Shown piece by piece: positions 12,640 to 27,300 of a stretch of 64,000 nt of DNA (its first letter is position 1; the number at the start of each line of letters is the position of its first letter). The notes under the pieces are model-generated. The model saw nothing but the letters and a program-made list of their open reading frames with translations. It was not told the origin of the DNA and made no database searches. This stretch comes from Sipunculus nudus (Eukaryota; Annelida; Sipuncula; Golfingiida; Sipunculidae): NCBI GenBank assembly GCA_026874595.1, contig CM049314.1, forward strand, positions 54,913,812 through 54,977,811. The letters are read 5' to 3'. The position numbers and the translations under genes are program-made.

Positions 12640-12690
12640 TAACATCGTCCTTCCGTCCGTCCGTCCTTAATTCTTTTCGTCCGTCCGTAT
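12640..12690. repeat. (GTCC)n-type low-complexity repeat
   Basis: Imperfect CCGTCCGTCCGTCC runs. The same motif occurs in the LTR-element leader at about 40830-40880, and in many invertebrate dispersed repeats. Confidence 0.55.
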
Positions 12691-14285
12691 GTCAGTGCAC
12701 GACGCCTCCTTGCGCGCGCATGGTTTCAGACAGAATACATTTGATCTTTCTCAAATTCCTATGGGTGATTGCTATTTATGAGGGCTTCAGACCTGTCGAA
12801 ATTCAGAACTGTCCAAACTCAAATATAAGCGCCAGAGCAAAATCGTATTTTTTTGTTTTTGTTTTTTTTTGGGGGGGGGGGATTTGACAGAAGATTGACA
12901 CTCTTCTGAGGATGTGCGATTTCAAAAGTCTTACTCCTGTGAAATCCAATATGGCTGCCAGGCAAATATATTTTAAATCTTTCGCAAATACTTTTTAGAT
13001 AATGCCGTGATTTTTTTCTGAAAATTGGTCCCTTTTAGATTATTTTGTGGTGATAAATTTGACATTCATGCAATATGGCCCCAGTGCTGCCATTTTGATG
13101 AACAGGCAATCGAGGGGCCCTTATTTAGGGCCTTTAAATGGTACCAAACCACTGGGTACAACTATTATAGGGTGGGGGTCAGACCGTGCCCCGAATAGGA
13201 CTACTTCTTAGGTGTTTTTCTATTCCTCTGGGGTTAATATTTATGATAAAACTTGTTTACAAAGAAACATCTCGTCTGCATTCACATTTCTGGTGGTTTT
13301 ATGTGGTATCTTTGTCTGCATTATCTTAATAAATGAGGGAAGCGAGTATAGAGGATCAGAAGGGTCCAGATTGTTTTGCATATTGAGGTACAGCTGAGAT
13401 ACTGGGCATAGAAATACAAAATACCTATTATTTTAAAGCTTATTCAATTTGATTTAAAATTGTATCAAATAGGGTGACTAAACTCATTTTAAGGACGCAT
13501 CAACCAGTCGTATTGTGTTAAACCATGCATGCATCCGCTAGCGTACTCTCGTACAAATATATGTGCGTGTGTGTGTGTGTAAAAAATTGTCCTTTATTAC
13601 ATTTAGTTTGTTAGGTTCGGAGTTAAGGCTTAAGCTTTGGGGTGCAGGGATAAAGTAATGGTTTAGTGTATATAATCCAGGGTATCGCGAACAATTCAAT
13701 TGCTTTTCCTTTGTTCCTTTGTGTAAATATCTCTTTGTCAACCTTACAAGGAACTTTGCACGCTAACAAAAAACCTGGACACATGGACTAAATAACGCCA
13801 TTTTCAAAGAAAGATACAGGGTTAAATCGTATGTTTTCACTGTACGACCGTCACATGTATAGTTGGTTTTACATTATCGAGGGGTTTCGTCAACATTATA
13901 ACACGTCAATCATTAACTGTTGTAAGGGTTGCTATTTCAGGGGGCAGATATTGGCTTTAGGTAAAGGAGTGGTCCAATGTGGGAAGACTAATAATGAACC
14001 TTGAAAAAGGTCCCAACTTCCCGAAAGGGTGTGTGTGTGGGGGGGGGGGGGGGGAGGGGGGCGGGGCTGGCCGCAAATTCTTTAAAAAAGTAGCGCCGGC
14101 TGAAATAGGGGCCCGGACCCTACCTGTGGATCCGCTTCTGTATTTCACTTTTTAGGTCTCTATAACCATGCCCATGTCAATAAAACGATCATATAATAAT
14201 CTAAATCAAACGTAGATAAACATGCCTTTTGGATGAAAAGTATAGGTCTTAATGTTTGTCCATCTCGCGCATGAGAAACCTGTTG

Positions 14286-14308
14286 TATATATATATATAT
14301 ATATATAT

Positions 14309-14368
<60 letters not shown>
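14286..14368. repeat. (TA)n microsatellite
   Basis: About 40 TA dinucleotides with a single GATA interruption near 14308-14312. The TATATA-encoded Tyr-Ile ORFs across it are artefacts. Confidence 0.95.
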
Positions 14369-14371
<3 letters not shown>

Positions 14372-15257
14372 CAGGTCCAGGGGTGGGGGGGGGGGGGGGC
14401 CTGGCTCTATGGGTTCAAGTTGGCGTGGCTTCTTGCCCCAGTGTCCTACCTTCCTGACCATTTGATAATGTTTATTTAAATAGCCAATGTCCCCAATAGA
14501 AGGATCACTGGACACCCAAACATGACATTGCCAAAAAGGTAACCACTCTTACATATTTCTGTACAATATTGTAATATTGGGGAAGAGAGATGGTTACCTG
14601 GGGTCACTTATTAAATAAACTAAACTGCCCATGTTCTGAAACGTATTACTTAAATAACCTTAATCTATATAATGAAACATTTTTTAAACAGTGTGTTATA
14701 AATAGAAGACTTGAAACAATTAATAAAGTTTAACTCAATGAAGTTTATTCAGTATCAATCATGTATCGGTCAGCGCAGAGCATACATTAAAATATCAATG
14801 AACAAACATCCCAGGATTGTACAATAATTCACATATCACAGATCAATACAATTCATATACAATATTTCAGCAATAGAGAAATCATATGAATTCACAATAT
14901 TCACCAGGTATTATAAAATTATGAACAATTTCCGTCACACTGTAGCACCCCGGTCACATAATGACTGTACATTAGGTCACATTGACATTATTTTCCACAT
15001 AAGTAGAACATCACTAAGTCTTGTCCAATACACCATCAACAATGTGTAGCACCGATAGTTAAAAACAGTTTCATGTGACGTTATGTTATGTTGTATATAA
15101 ATAGACATGAATATATAAAAACAGCAAAAGAGTCATATCAGACTACATACATAACCACTTTATCTAATTTGTATTATGGTTATTTTATACATCGGTAAGA
15201 CATTCAACCATCTAACATCTGTGTGTTTAACTTTAGTTAAACAAATGACCCATGAAC

Positions 15258-15345
15258 CATGTAGCTCAGTCAGTTAATACAGGATATCAGATTGCTTTAA
15301 TACAACGTTTGCTATGTGCCGAGTTGAATCATTTGGACAATGGTC
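15258..15345 (+). repeat. Degenerate tRNA-like SINE fragment
   Basis: TAGCTCAGTCAGTTAATAC resembles a tRNA A box, and GAGTTGAATCATTT about 60 bp downstream resembles a decayed B box. No acceptor stem pairing. Weak. Confidence 0.28.
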
Positions 15346-18300
15346 ATGACCCCTGCCCAAGGTACTCACTACAAGGTGAGTGCTTTTTTTTTATTGGATA
15401 GGTAGCGATCACAGGCAGCAAAACAGGAAAAAAAATAACACTCCAGCACCCTGTTGTTTAGTGTACCACAGTGAATGGAGTAAAAGTTTGAAGACTGAGA
15501 AAGCCCGGAGGAACAGTACAACACTGCTTAATGTAAATGAAACTTTCGTTGACAGTGGTACTAGGTAACTGTACTATAACTTTTAATGATGCTGATTTTG
15601 CTAATTAGCTGTGTTAGGTTTACCTATTACATCAAGGCTTCCCCAATAGGAATGCGGACTTCCGTGGTCTAGGGGTAGTCACAGAAGCGGAAATGGAAGG
15701 GGGGGGGGGTAATGCTGACCTTTTAATAGGTTTTGTTATTAGTTCGCCCTCCCCCCCCCCAACTTTTCATAATTCCTGGATCCACCCTCGAGTTAACAGG
15801 ACTGAAAGCCGGGAGAATGCGAGTGCAAATTTCAGCTGATGAGCAATGATATTTGTCACGGTGGGCCTGCATCCAGAGTGAGCGTTCTGCATGCCTAAAA
15901 GGAAGGATGTGCCCTACAGCCATATATCACTCACAAACGGGTGTGCTGTTGGGGGTTCCTCGTTGATGTGACCCAACAGCTCGGACGATTATACACTTAG
16001 TGCAGCAGAGCCCGTGTCAAGGTAACATGAGGGCATAAACTGTTATGACAGGAAGCCAGCGCTACCGGACTGTCATCCTGCCAAACCGGGAATGGAACTC
16101 GGCAGATGTAGTAAAAAAATTAGACGAGCCAGTATAAAAATTGGAGGCGGTAAAACCCAACAAAATTGATAAAATAAATGTAATTTCTTTCAGTAGGAAA
16201 TTCAACCATACGCACCCCCCCCCCCCCCCTCCCCTAAAGAAAATGCGCCCTCCATAGATCCAGCTAAAAAAATCCAAAAGGCTCATAACTTCATAAATAA
16301 TAAAGCTGCCTTTCCACATATGCCAATATTGTCAAAACCCAGTCTACCCACAGCCTTTTCATGTGTGCCTTTGTTTTTGGTCGCGTTGGAACCCACACGA
16401 GTACTTAAGCGTTGGTCAAACGTTCCTGTACAACAGACTGCAGTACCTTCAGTATTCCAAAACTGCTAGGACTGAGATTCCTGCAGGATATTAGATAATG
16501 GTCTGGGGTCCCCTGCGTGAGCACCTACATATGTGGAAAGGCATCCTGAAATTTTACAAGAAATTATGCAAGTCCAGAGATCATAGATTCTGTGAAAATA
16601 CCAAAATGTAAACAAATTAAATTCACAGTTTAATCCCCTTTTTATAATTTCCACAGGTCTACAGAACCAATGTAATCATATTATCATCTTAAAATTTACA
16701 GTCACATGTATTTGGGTCATATAGATTGACACAGTCACATTAACAGGCCAATGTCATGAATAATTACTCCAAGAATGCTTCAGATTCTTCAAAGAAATTG
16801 TGCGTCCATGTTATAGGTCTTAAAATTAACCGAAGCACAGTCTGTACCCACTGACAAATTTTGTTTTTTAAAAAAAGGTTAAAGTGTTTGCACACAAAGA
16901 ACCATCAGTATTCTATTTTGTTTCCCAGGGTTACAGGACGCTCACCACGCGGGGTCGCATTTCATTCCAGGTAATTCATTTCATTCGGCTGAAATGGATT
17001 ATATGGAATGGGATGCGACGGCTGCGTGAGGGGTGTAGGGTTACATATATCTTAATTATCGCCTACTTTTGTACTCGAAAGATCACAAATGACTGCTTCA
17101 TTTCCGGCAATTTTGATGATTAGTAAATACTTGTTTCTCTGCCAAAATTTTTCCAAGACTTTGTACTTTATTTATTTAGAAACATCATTTCAGAGATCAC
17201 ATTCATCTGTAAAATTTCTGTCCTATCATTTAAAAGATAAATAAGAACAAATGTATTTACTCGTGTGTTTAGATTTGAAAATATGGTAAAACCAGGACCA
17301 GTATTTGAAATGTATCTTTTTTATGGATAAAACTTTAAAGAAATGTTCAAATTCTTAAAGTTTATGGGCTTGTTCTTTAGAAAAGTATATTAATAAGATC
17401 CAGTTTAAATGGGGAAGGTTGATTCATATAACTGGAAACAGAGTGTCACTACTTTTCTCACATTTGCAAGATTATTTTGTATGTTAGTAACTGTACCAAA
17501 AGGGTTACAAAAGCATGTTTTAGAAATTTTCATTAAAACATATTACACATCATATACATCTGTATAAATCGATGATTTGATAGTCTTTAGATGAGTAGGC
17601 TAAAGTGATATCAGGGCCAACCAATAACTTTCAGAAATGTTTCCAATTTATTTTGCCTATGGCATTATTATTTAAGATCAACAATATACTTAATGAAAAA
17701 TAAGTGCAGAAAGGTAGATAAAATTCACAGGTGTTTGTGGATAGGGGCCAAGTTTGATTAGTATGTTATACAGAAGGCAAATAGCGTACATTGCTAAATT
17801 TAAATAACATACCACTGTATGAATGTGTGTGTGTAAATTATCTTTATAGTTTAGAAAAAAATAAATAAAATCTTGATGATCAAATGCTGATTTTGCTGAC
17901 TGCTAAAGTTTTAAATGTATTTATAAATTTAAATGCACATGTTCATCATTGGGAAGTCTACCATTATATGGGAGTTAATAGTAAAATATGTGTGACTAAG
18001 GAGATATCGTAAGCAATATCGTAATGATGGTTTTAAATGCACAGACACTTTGAGACTAGTTGTGAAACATAAATTTACAAGTGTATAAAAGCTGGACTCA
18101 GGACAAACACAATTATTGCCATCCCGGTCCCATGCATGTAGTCAACAATACCTCCCCCAGTGACAACATTTAGTCAAAGATAACCCCCCCCCCCCCCTCC
18201 AACAGACACCTGGCAAATAATGAATCTCCGGACAAGTAACCCATGGACAAGCTCTTGACAATAACTCCAGTATAAAAGCTATACACTCACTGGCCATAAC

Positions 18301-18361
18301 TCCAAAAAAAAAAACCTCCCGCGTGGACAATATCAACTTCCCCCTCCTCCCCCCCCCCCCC

Positions 18362-21300
18362 CACACACAAAGGCAGTTACCCCCGGCTTAATAATTACAA
18401 CACCCCCAGGACACCCACAACAATTAACCTTGGACTGTAACCCACACAAAGGCAGTTACCCCTGACATTATGATTACAATGCCCCCAGGACACCTTCAAC
18501 AACTTAACTTGGACTGTAACCCACACAAAGGCAGTTACCCCTGACAAAATGATTACATCACCCCCAGGACACCTAAAACAATTAACCTTGGACTGACATG
18601 TAACCCTCACAAAGGCAGTTACCCCTGACATAATGGTTACAAAACCCCAAGGACACCAACAACAACTAACCTTGGACTGTAAACCACACAAAGACAGTTA
18701 CCCCCGGCATAATAATTACAACACCCCAAGGACACCCACAAAAACTAACCTTGGACTGTAACCCACATAAAGGCAGTTACCCCCGGCATAATAATTAAAA
18801 CACCCCAAGGACACCCACAACAACTAACCTTGGACTGTAAACCACACAAAGACAGTTACCCCCGGCATAATAATTACAACACCCCAAGGACACCCACAAC
18901 AACTAACCTTGGACTGTAACCCACATAAAGGCAGTTACCCCTGGCATAATAATTACAACACCCCAAGGACACCCACAACAACTAACCTTGGACTGTAAAC
19001 CACACAAAGGCAGTTTCCCCCGGCATAATAATTACAACACCCCAAGGACACCCACAACAACTAACCTTGGACTGTAACCCACATAAAGGCAGTTACCCCT
19101 GACATAATGGTTACAAAACCCCAAGGACACCAACAACAACTAACCTTGGACTGTAAACCACACAAAGACAGTTACCCCCGGCATAATAATTACAACACCC
19201 CAAGGACACCCACAACAACTAACCTTGGACTGTAACCCACATAAAGGCAGTTACCCCCGGCATAATAATTAAAACACCTAAAGGACACCCACAACAACTA
19301 ACCTTGGACTGTAAACCACACAAAGACAGTTACCCCCGGCATAATAATTACAACACCCCAAGGACACCCACAACAACTAACCTTGGACTGTAACCCACAT
19401 AAAAGCAGTTACCCCCGGCATAATAATTACAACACCCCAAGGACACCCACAACAACTAACCTTGGACTGTAAACCACACAAAGACAGTTACCCCCGGCAT
19501 AATAATTACAACACCCCAAGGACACCCACAACAACTAACCTTGGACTGTAACCCACATAAAGGCAGTTACCCCTGACATAATGGTTACAAAACCCCCAGG
19601 AAACCCTCAACAACTAACCTAAGACTGTAACCCACATAAAGGCAGTTACCCCCGGCATAATAATTACAACACCCCAAGGACACCCACAACAACTAACCTT
19701 GGACTGTAAACCACACAAAGGCAGTTTCCCCCGGCATTATAATTACAACACCCCAAGGACACCCACAACAACTAACCTTGGACTGTAACCCACACAAAGG
19801 CAGTTGCCCCCGGCATAATAATTACAACACCCCAAGGACACCCACAACAACTAACCTTGGACTGTAACCCACATAAAGGCAGTTACCCCCGGCATAATAA
19901 TTACAACACCCCAAGGACACCCACAACAACTAACCTTGGACTGTAAACCACACAAAGACAGTTACCCCCGGCATAATAATTACAACACCCCAAGGACACC
20001 CACAACAACTAACCTTGGACTGTAAACCACACAAAGGCAGTTACCCCCGGCATAATAATTACAACACCCCAAGGACACCCACAACAACTAACCTTGGACT
20101 GTAAACCACACAAAGGCAGTTTCCCCCGGCATAATAATTACAACACCCCAAGGACACCCACAACAACTAACCTTGGACTGTAACCCACACAACGGCAGTT
20201 TCCCCCGGCATAATAATTACAACACCCCAAGGACACCCACAACAACTAACCTTGGACTGTAAACCACACAAAAACAGTTACCCCCGGCATAATAATTACA
20301 ACACCCCAAGGACACCCACAACAACTAACCTTGGACTGTAACCCACACAAAGGCAGTTTCCCCTGGCATAATAATTACAACACCCAAAGGACACCCACAA
20401 CAACTAACCTTGGACTGTAAACCACACAAAGACAGTTACCCCCGGCATAATAATTACAACATCCCAAGGACACACACAACAACTAACCTTGGACTGTAAA
20501 CCACACAAAGGCAGTTACCCCTGACATAATGGTTACAAAACCCCCAGGAAACCCACAACAACTAACCTAAGACTGTAACCCACATAAAGGCAGTTACCCT
20601 CGGCATAATAATTACAACACCCCAAGGACACCCACAACAACTAACCTTGGACTGTAACCCACATAAAAGCAGTTACCCCCGGCATAATAATTACAACACC
20701 CCAAGGACACCCACAACAACTAACCTTGGACTGTAAACCACACAAAAACAGTTACCCCCGGCATAATAATTACAACACCTCAAGGACACCCACAACAACT
20801 AACCTTGGACTGTAACCCACACAAAGGCAGTTTCCCCCGGCATAATAATTACAACACCCAAAGGACACCCACAACAACTAACCTTGGACTGTAAACCACA
20901 CAAAGACAGTTACCCCCGGCATAATAATTACAACATCCCAAGGACACACACAACAACTAACCTTGGACTGTAAACCACACAAAGGCAGTTACCCCTGACA
21001 TAATGGTTACAAAACCCCCAGGAAACCCACAACAACTAACCTAAGACTGTAACCCACATAAAGGCAGTTACCCTCGGCATAATAATTACAACACCCCAAG
21101 GACACCCACAACAACTAACCTTGGACTGTAAACCACACAAAGACAGTTACCCCCGGCATAATAATTACAACACCCCAAGGACACCCACAACAACTAACCT
21201 TGGACTGTAACCCACACAAAGGCAGTTTCCCCCGGCATAATAATTACAACAACCCCAAGACACCCACAAGAACTAACTTCGGACTGTTATCCACACAAAG

Positions 21301-24300
21301 GCAGTTACCCCTGACATAATGGTTACAAAACCCCCAGGAAACCCACAACAACTAACCTAAGACTGTAACCCACATAAAGGCAGTTACCCCCGGCATAATA
21401 ATTACAACACCCCAAGGACACCCACAACAACTAACCTTGGACTGTAAACCACACAAAGACAGTTACCCCCGGCATAATAATTACAACACCCCAAGGACAC
21501 CCACTATAACTAACCTTGGACTGTAACCCACACAAAGGCAGTTTCCCCCGGCATAATAATTACAACAACCCCAAGACACCCACAAGAACTAACTTTGGAC
21601 TGTTATCCACACAAAGGCAGTTACCCCTGGCATAATGGTTACAAAACCCCCAGGAAACCCACAACAATTAACCTCTGAATGTAACCCACATCAAGGCAGT
21701 TACCCCCGGCATAATAATTACAACACCCCAAGGACACCCACAATAACTAACCTTGGACTGTAACCCACACAAAGGCAGTTTCCCCCGGCATAATAATTAC
21801 AACAACCCCAAGACACCCACAACAACTAACTTTGGACTGTTACCCACACAAAGACAGTTACCCCTTGCATAATAATTACAACACCCCAAGGACACCCACA
21901 ACAACTAACCTTGGACTGTAACCCACATAAAGGCAGTTACCCCCGGCATAATAATTACAACACCCCAAGGACACCCACAACAACTAACCTTGGACTGTAA
22001 CCCACATAAAGACAGTTACCCCTGACATAATGGTTACAAAACCCCAAGGACACCAAAAACAACTAACCTTGGACTGTAAACCACACAAAGACAGTTACCC
22101 CCGGCATAATAATTACAACACCCCAAGGACACCCACAACAACTAACCTTGGACTGTAAACCACACAAAGACAGTTACCCCCGGCATAATAATTACAACAC
22201 CCCAAGGACACCCACAACAACTAACCTTGGACTGTAACCCACATAAAGGCAGTTACCCCCGGCATAATAATTAAAACACCTCAAGGACACCCACAACAAC
22301 TAACCTTGGACTGTAAACCACACAAAGACAGTTACCCCCGGCATAATAATTACAACACCCCAAGGACACCCACAACAACTAACCTTGGACTGTAACCCAC
22401 ATAAAAGCAGTTACCCCCGGCATAATAAATACAACACCCCAAGGACACCCACAACAACTAACCTTGGACTGTAAACCACACAAAGACAGTTACCCCCGGC
22501 ATAATAATTACAACACCCCAAGGACACCCACAACAACTAACCTTGGACTGTAACCCACATAAAGGCAGTTACCCCTGACATAATGGTTACAAAACCCCCA
22601 GGAAACCCTCAACAATTAACCTAAGACTGTAACCCACATAAAGGCAGTTACCCCCGGCATAATAATTACAACACCCCAAGGACACCCACAACAACTAACT
22701 TTGGACTGTAAACCACACAAAGGCAGTTTCCCCCGGCATTATAATTACAACACCCCAAGGACACCCACAACAACTAACCTTGGACTGTAACCCACACAAA
22801 GGCAGTTACCCCCGGCATAATAATTACAACACCCCAAGGACACCCACAACAACTAACCTTGGACTGTAACCCACATAAAGGCAGTTACCCCCGGCATAAT
22901 AATTACAACACCCCAAGGACACCCACAACAACTAACCTTGGACTGTAAACCACACAAAGACAGTTACCCCCGGCATAATAATTACAACACCCCAAGGACA
23001 CCCACAACAACTAACCTTGGACTGTAAACCACACAAAGGCAGTTACCCCCGGCATAATAATTACAACACCCCAAGGACACCCACAACAACTAACCTTGGA
23101 CTGTAAACCACACAAAGGCAGTTTCCCCCGGCATAATAATTACAACACCCCAAGGACACCCACAACAACTAACCTTGGACTGTAACCCACACAACGGCAG
23201 TTTCCCCCGGCATAATAATTACAACACCCCAAGGACACCCACAACAACTAACCTTGGACTGTAAACCACACAAAAACAGTTACCCCCGGCATAATAATTA
23301 CAACACCCCAAGGACACCCACAACAACTAACCTTGGACTGTAACCCACATAAAGGCAGTTACCCCCGGCATAATAATTACAACACCCCAAGGACACCCAC
23401 AACAACTAACCTTGGACTGTAAACCACACAAAGACAGTTACCCCCGGCATAATAATTACAACACCCCAAGGACACCCACTATAACTAACCTTGGACTGTA
23501 ACCCACACAAAGGCAGTTTCCCCCGGCATAATAATTACAACAACCCCAAGACACCCACAAGAACTAACTTTGGACTGTTATCCACACAAAGGCAGTTACC
23601 CCTGGCATAATGGTTACAAAACCCCCAGGAAACCCACAACAATTAACCTCTGAATGTAACCCACATCAAGGCAGTTACCCCCGGCATAATAATTACAACA
23701 CCCCAAGGACACCCACAATAACTAACCTTGGACTGTAACCCACACAAAGGCAGTTTCCCCCGGCATAATAATTACAACAACCCCAAGACACCCACAACAA
23801 CTAACTTTGGACTGTTACCCACACAAAGACAGTTACCCCTTGCATAATAATTACAACACCCCAAGGACACCCACAACAACTAACCTTGGACTGTAACCCA
23901 CATAAAGGCAGTTACCCCCGGCATAATAATTACAACACCCCAAGGACACCCACAACAACTAACCTTGGACTGTAAACCACACAAAGGCAGTTTCCCCCGG
24001 CATAATAATTACAACACCCCAAGGACACCCACAACAACTAACCTTGGACTGTAACCCACATAAAGACAGTTACCCCTGACATAATGGTTACAAAACCCCA
24101 AGGACACCAACAACAACTAACCTTGGACTGTAAACCACACAAAGACAGTTACCCCCGGCATAATAATTACAACACCCCAAGGACACCCACAACAACTAAC
24201 CTTGGACTGTAAACCACACAAAGACAGTTACCCCCGGCATAATAATTACAACACCCCAAGGACACCCACAACAACTAACCTTGGACTGTAACCCACATAA

Positions 24301-27300
24301 AGGCAGTTACCCCCGGCATAATAATTAAAACACCTCAAGGACACCCACAACAACTAACCTTGGACTGTAAACCACACAAAGACAGTTACCCCCGGCATAA
24401 TAATTACAACACCCCAAGGACACCCACAACAACTAACCTTGGACTGTAACCCACATAAAAGCAGTTACCCCCGGCATAATAAATACAACACCCCAAGGAC
24501 ACCCACAACAACTAACCTTGGACTGTAAACCACACAAAGACAGTTACCCCCGGCATAATAATTACAACACCCCAAGGACACCCACAACAACTAACCTTGG
24601 ACTGTAACCCACATAAAGGCAGTTACCCCTGACATAATGGTTACAAAACCCCCAGGAAACCCTCAACAATTAACCTAAGACTGTAACCCACATAAAGGCA
24701 GTTACCCCCGGCATAATAATTACAACACCCCAAGGACACCCACAACAACTAACTTTGGACTGTAAACCACACAAAGGCAGTTTCCCCCGGCATTATAATT
24801 ACAACACCCCAAGGACACCCACAACAACTAACCTTGGACTGTAACCCACACAAAGGCAGTTACCCCCGGCATAATAATTACAACACCCCAAGGACACCCA
24901 CAACAACTAACCTTGGACTGTAACCCATATAAAGGCAGTTACCCCCGGCATAATAATTACAACACCCCAAGGACACCCACAACAACTAACCTTGGACTGT
25001 AAACCACACAAAGACAGTTACCCCCGGCATAATAATTACAACACCCCAAGGACACCCACAACAACTAACCTTGGACTGTAAACCACACAAAGGCAGTTAC
25101 CCCCGGCATAATAATTACAACACCCCAAGGACACCCACAACAACTAACCTTGGACTGTAAACCACACAAAGGCAGTTTCCCCCGGCATAATAATTACAAC
25201 ACCCCAAGGACACCCACAACAACTAACCTTGGACTGTAACCCACACAACGGCAGTTTCCCCCGGCATAATAATTACAACACCCCAAGGACACCCACAACA
25301 ACTAACCTTGGACTGTAAACCACACAAAAACAGTTACCCCCGGCATAATAATTACAACACCCCAAGGACACCCACAACAACTAACCTTGGACTGTAACCC
25401 ACACAAAGGCAGTTTCCCCTGGCATAATAATTACAACACCCAAAGGACACCCACAACAACTAACCTTGGACTGTAAACCACACAAAGACAGTTACCCCCG
25501 GCATAATAATTACAACATCCCAAGGACACACACAACAACTAACCTTGGACTGTAAACCACACAAAGGCAGTTACCCCTGACATAATGGTTACAAAACCCC
25601 CAGGAAACCCACAACAACTAACCTAAGACTGTAACCCACATAAAGGCAGTTACCCTCGGCATAATAATTACAACACCCCAAGGACACCCACAACAACTAA
25701 CCTTGGACTGTAACCCACATAAAAGCAGTTACCCCCGGCATAATAATTACAACACCCCAAGGACACCCACAACAACTAACCTTGGACTGTAAACCACACA
25801 AAAACAGTTACCCCCGGCATAATAATTACAACACCCCAAGGACACCCACAACAACTAACCTTGGACTGTAACCCACACAAAGGCAGTTTCCCCCGGCATA
25901 ATAATTACAACACCCAAAGGACACCCACAACAACTAACCTTGGACTGTAAACCACACAAAGACAGTTACCCCCGGCATAATAATTACAACATCCCAAGGA
26001 CACACACAACAACTAACCTTGGACTGTAAACCACACAAAGGCAGTTACCCCTGACATAATGGTTACAAAACCCCCAGGAAACCCACAACAACTAACCTAA
26101 GACTGTAACCCACATAAAGGCAGTTACCCTCGGCATAATAATTACAACACCCCAAGGACACCCACAACAACTAACCTTGGACTGTAAACCACACAAAGAC
26201 AGTTACCCCCGGCATAATAATTACAACACCCCAAGGACACCCACAACAACTAACCTTGGACTGTAACCCACACAAAGGCAGTTTCCCCCGGCATAATAAT
26301 TACAACAACCCCAAGACACCCACAAGAACTAACTTCGGACTGTTATCCACACAAAGGCAGTTACCCCTGACATAATGGTTACAAAACCCCCAGGAAACCC
26401 ACAACAACTAACCTAAGACTGTAACCCACATAAAGGCAGTTACCCCCGGCATAATAATTACAACACCCCAAGGACACCCACAACAACTAACCTTGGACTG
26501 TAAACCACACAAAGACAGTTACCCCCGGCATAATAATTACAACACCCCAAGGACACCCACTATAACTAACCTTGGACTGTAACCCACACAAAGGCAGTTT
26601 CCCCCGGCATAATAATTACAACAACCCCAAGACACCCACAAGAACTAACTTTGGACTGTTATCCACACAAAGGCAGTTACCCCTGGCATAATGGTTACAA
26701 AACCCCCAGGAAACCCACAACAATTAACCTCTGAATGTAACCCACATAAAGGCAGTTACCCCCGGCATAATAATTACAACACCCCAAGGACACCCACAAT
26801 AACTAACCTTGGACTGTAACCCACACAAAGGCAGTTTCCCCCGGCATAATAATTACAACAACCCCAAGACACCCACAACAACTAACTTTGGACTGTTACC
26901 CACACAAAGACAGTTACCCCTTGCATAATAATTACAACACCCCAAGGACACCCACAACAACTAACCTTGGACTGTAACCCACATAAAGGCAGTTACCCCC
27001 GGCATAATAATTACAACACCCCAAGGACACCCACAACAACTAACCTTGGACTGTAAACCACACAAAGGCAGTTTCCCCCGGCATAATAATTACAACACCC
27101 CAAGGACACCCACAACAACTAACCTTGGACTGTAACCCACATAAAGGCAGTTACCCCTGACATAATGGTTACAAAACCCCAAGGACACCAACAACAACTA
27201 ACCTTGGACTGTAAACCACACAAAGACAGTTACCCCCGGCATAATAATTACAACACCCCAAGGACACCCACAACAACTAACCTTGGACTGTAACCCACAG

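Larger units (their letters stand above)
12691..18361. other. Mostly non-coding stretch
   Basis: No supported gene. Apart from the TA run at 14286-14368 and the SINE-like piece at 15258-15345, it holds a short GT run near 13563-13580, G or C homopolymers near 14039, 14385, 15700, 15750, 16207 and 18186, and T- and A-rich sequence from 16600 to 18100. Confidence 0.5.

Noticed and set aside
14249-14515. Tyr/Ile-repeat ORFs on both strands
   Set aside because: Produced by translating a TA microsatellite; same for 37618-37878, 46736-46987 and 52588-52824 outside the exon part.
15650-15720. TGGTCTAGGGGTAGTC resembling a tRNA A box
   Set aside because: No B box at proper distance; interrupted by a G run.
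18395-18691. Minus-strand repetitive ORF at the satellite edge (also 29609-29809)
   Set aside because: Produced by diverged satellite units; 79 bp is not a multiple of three and no frame persists in the core.
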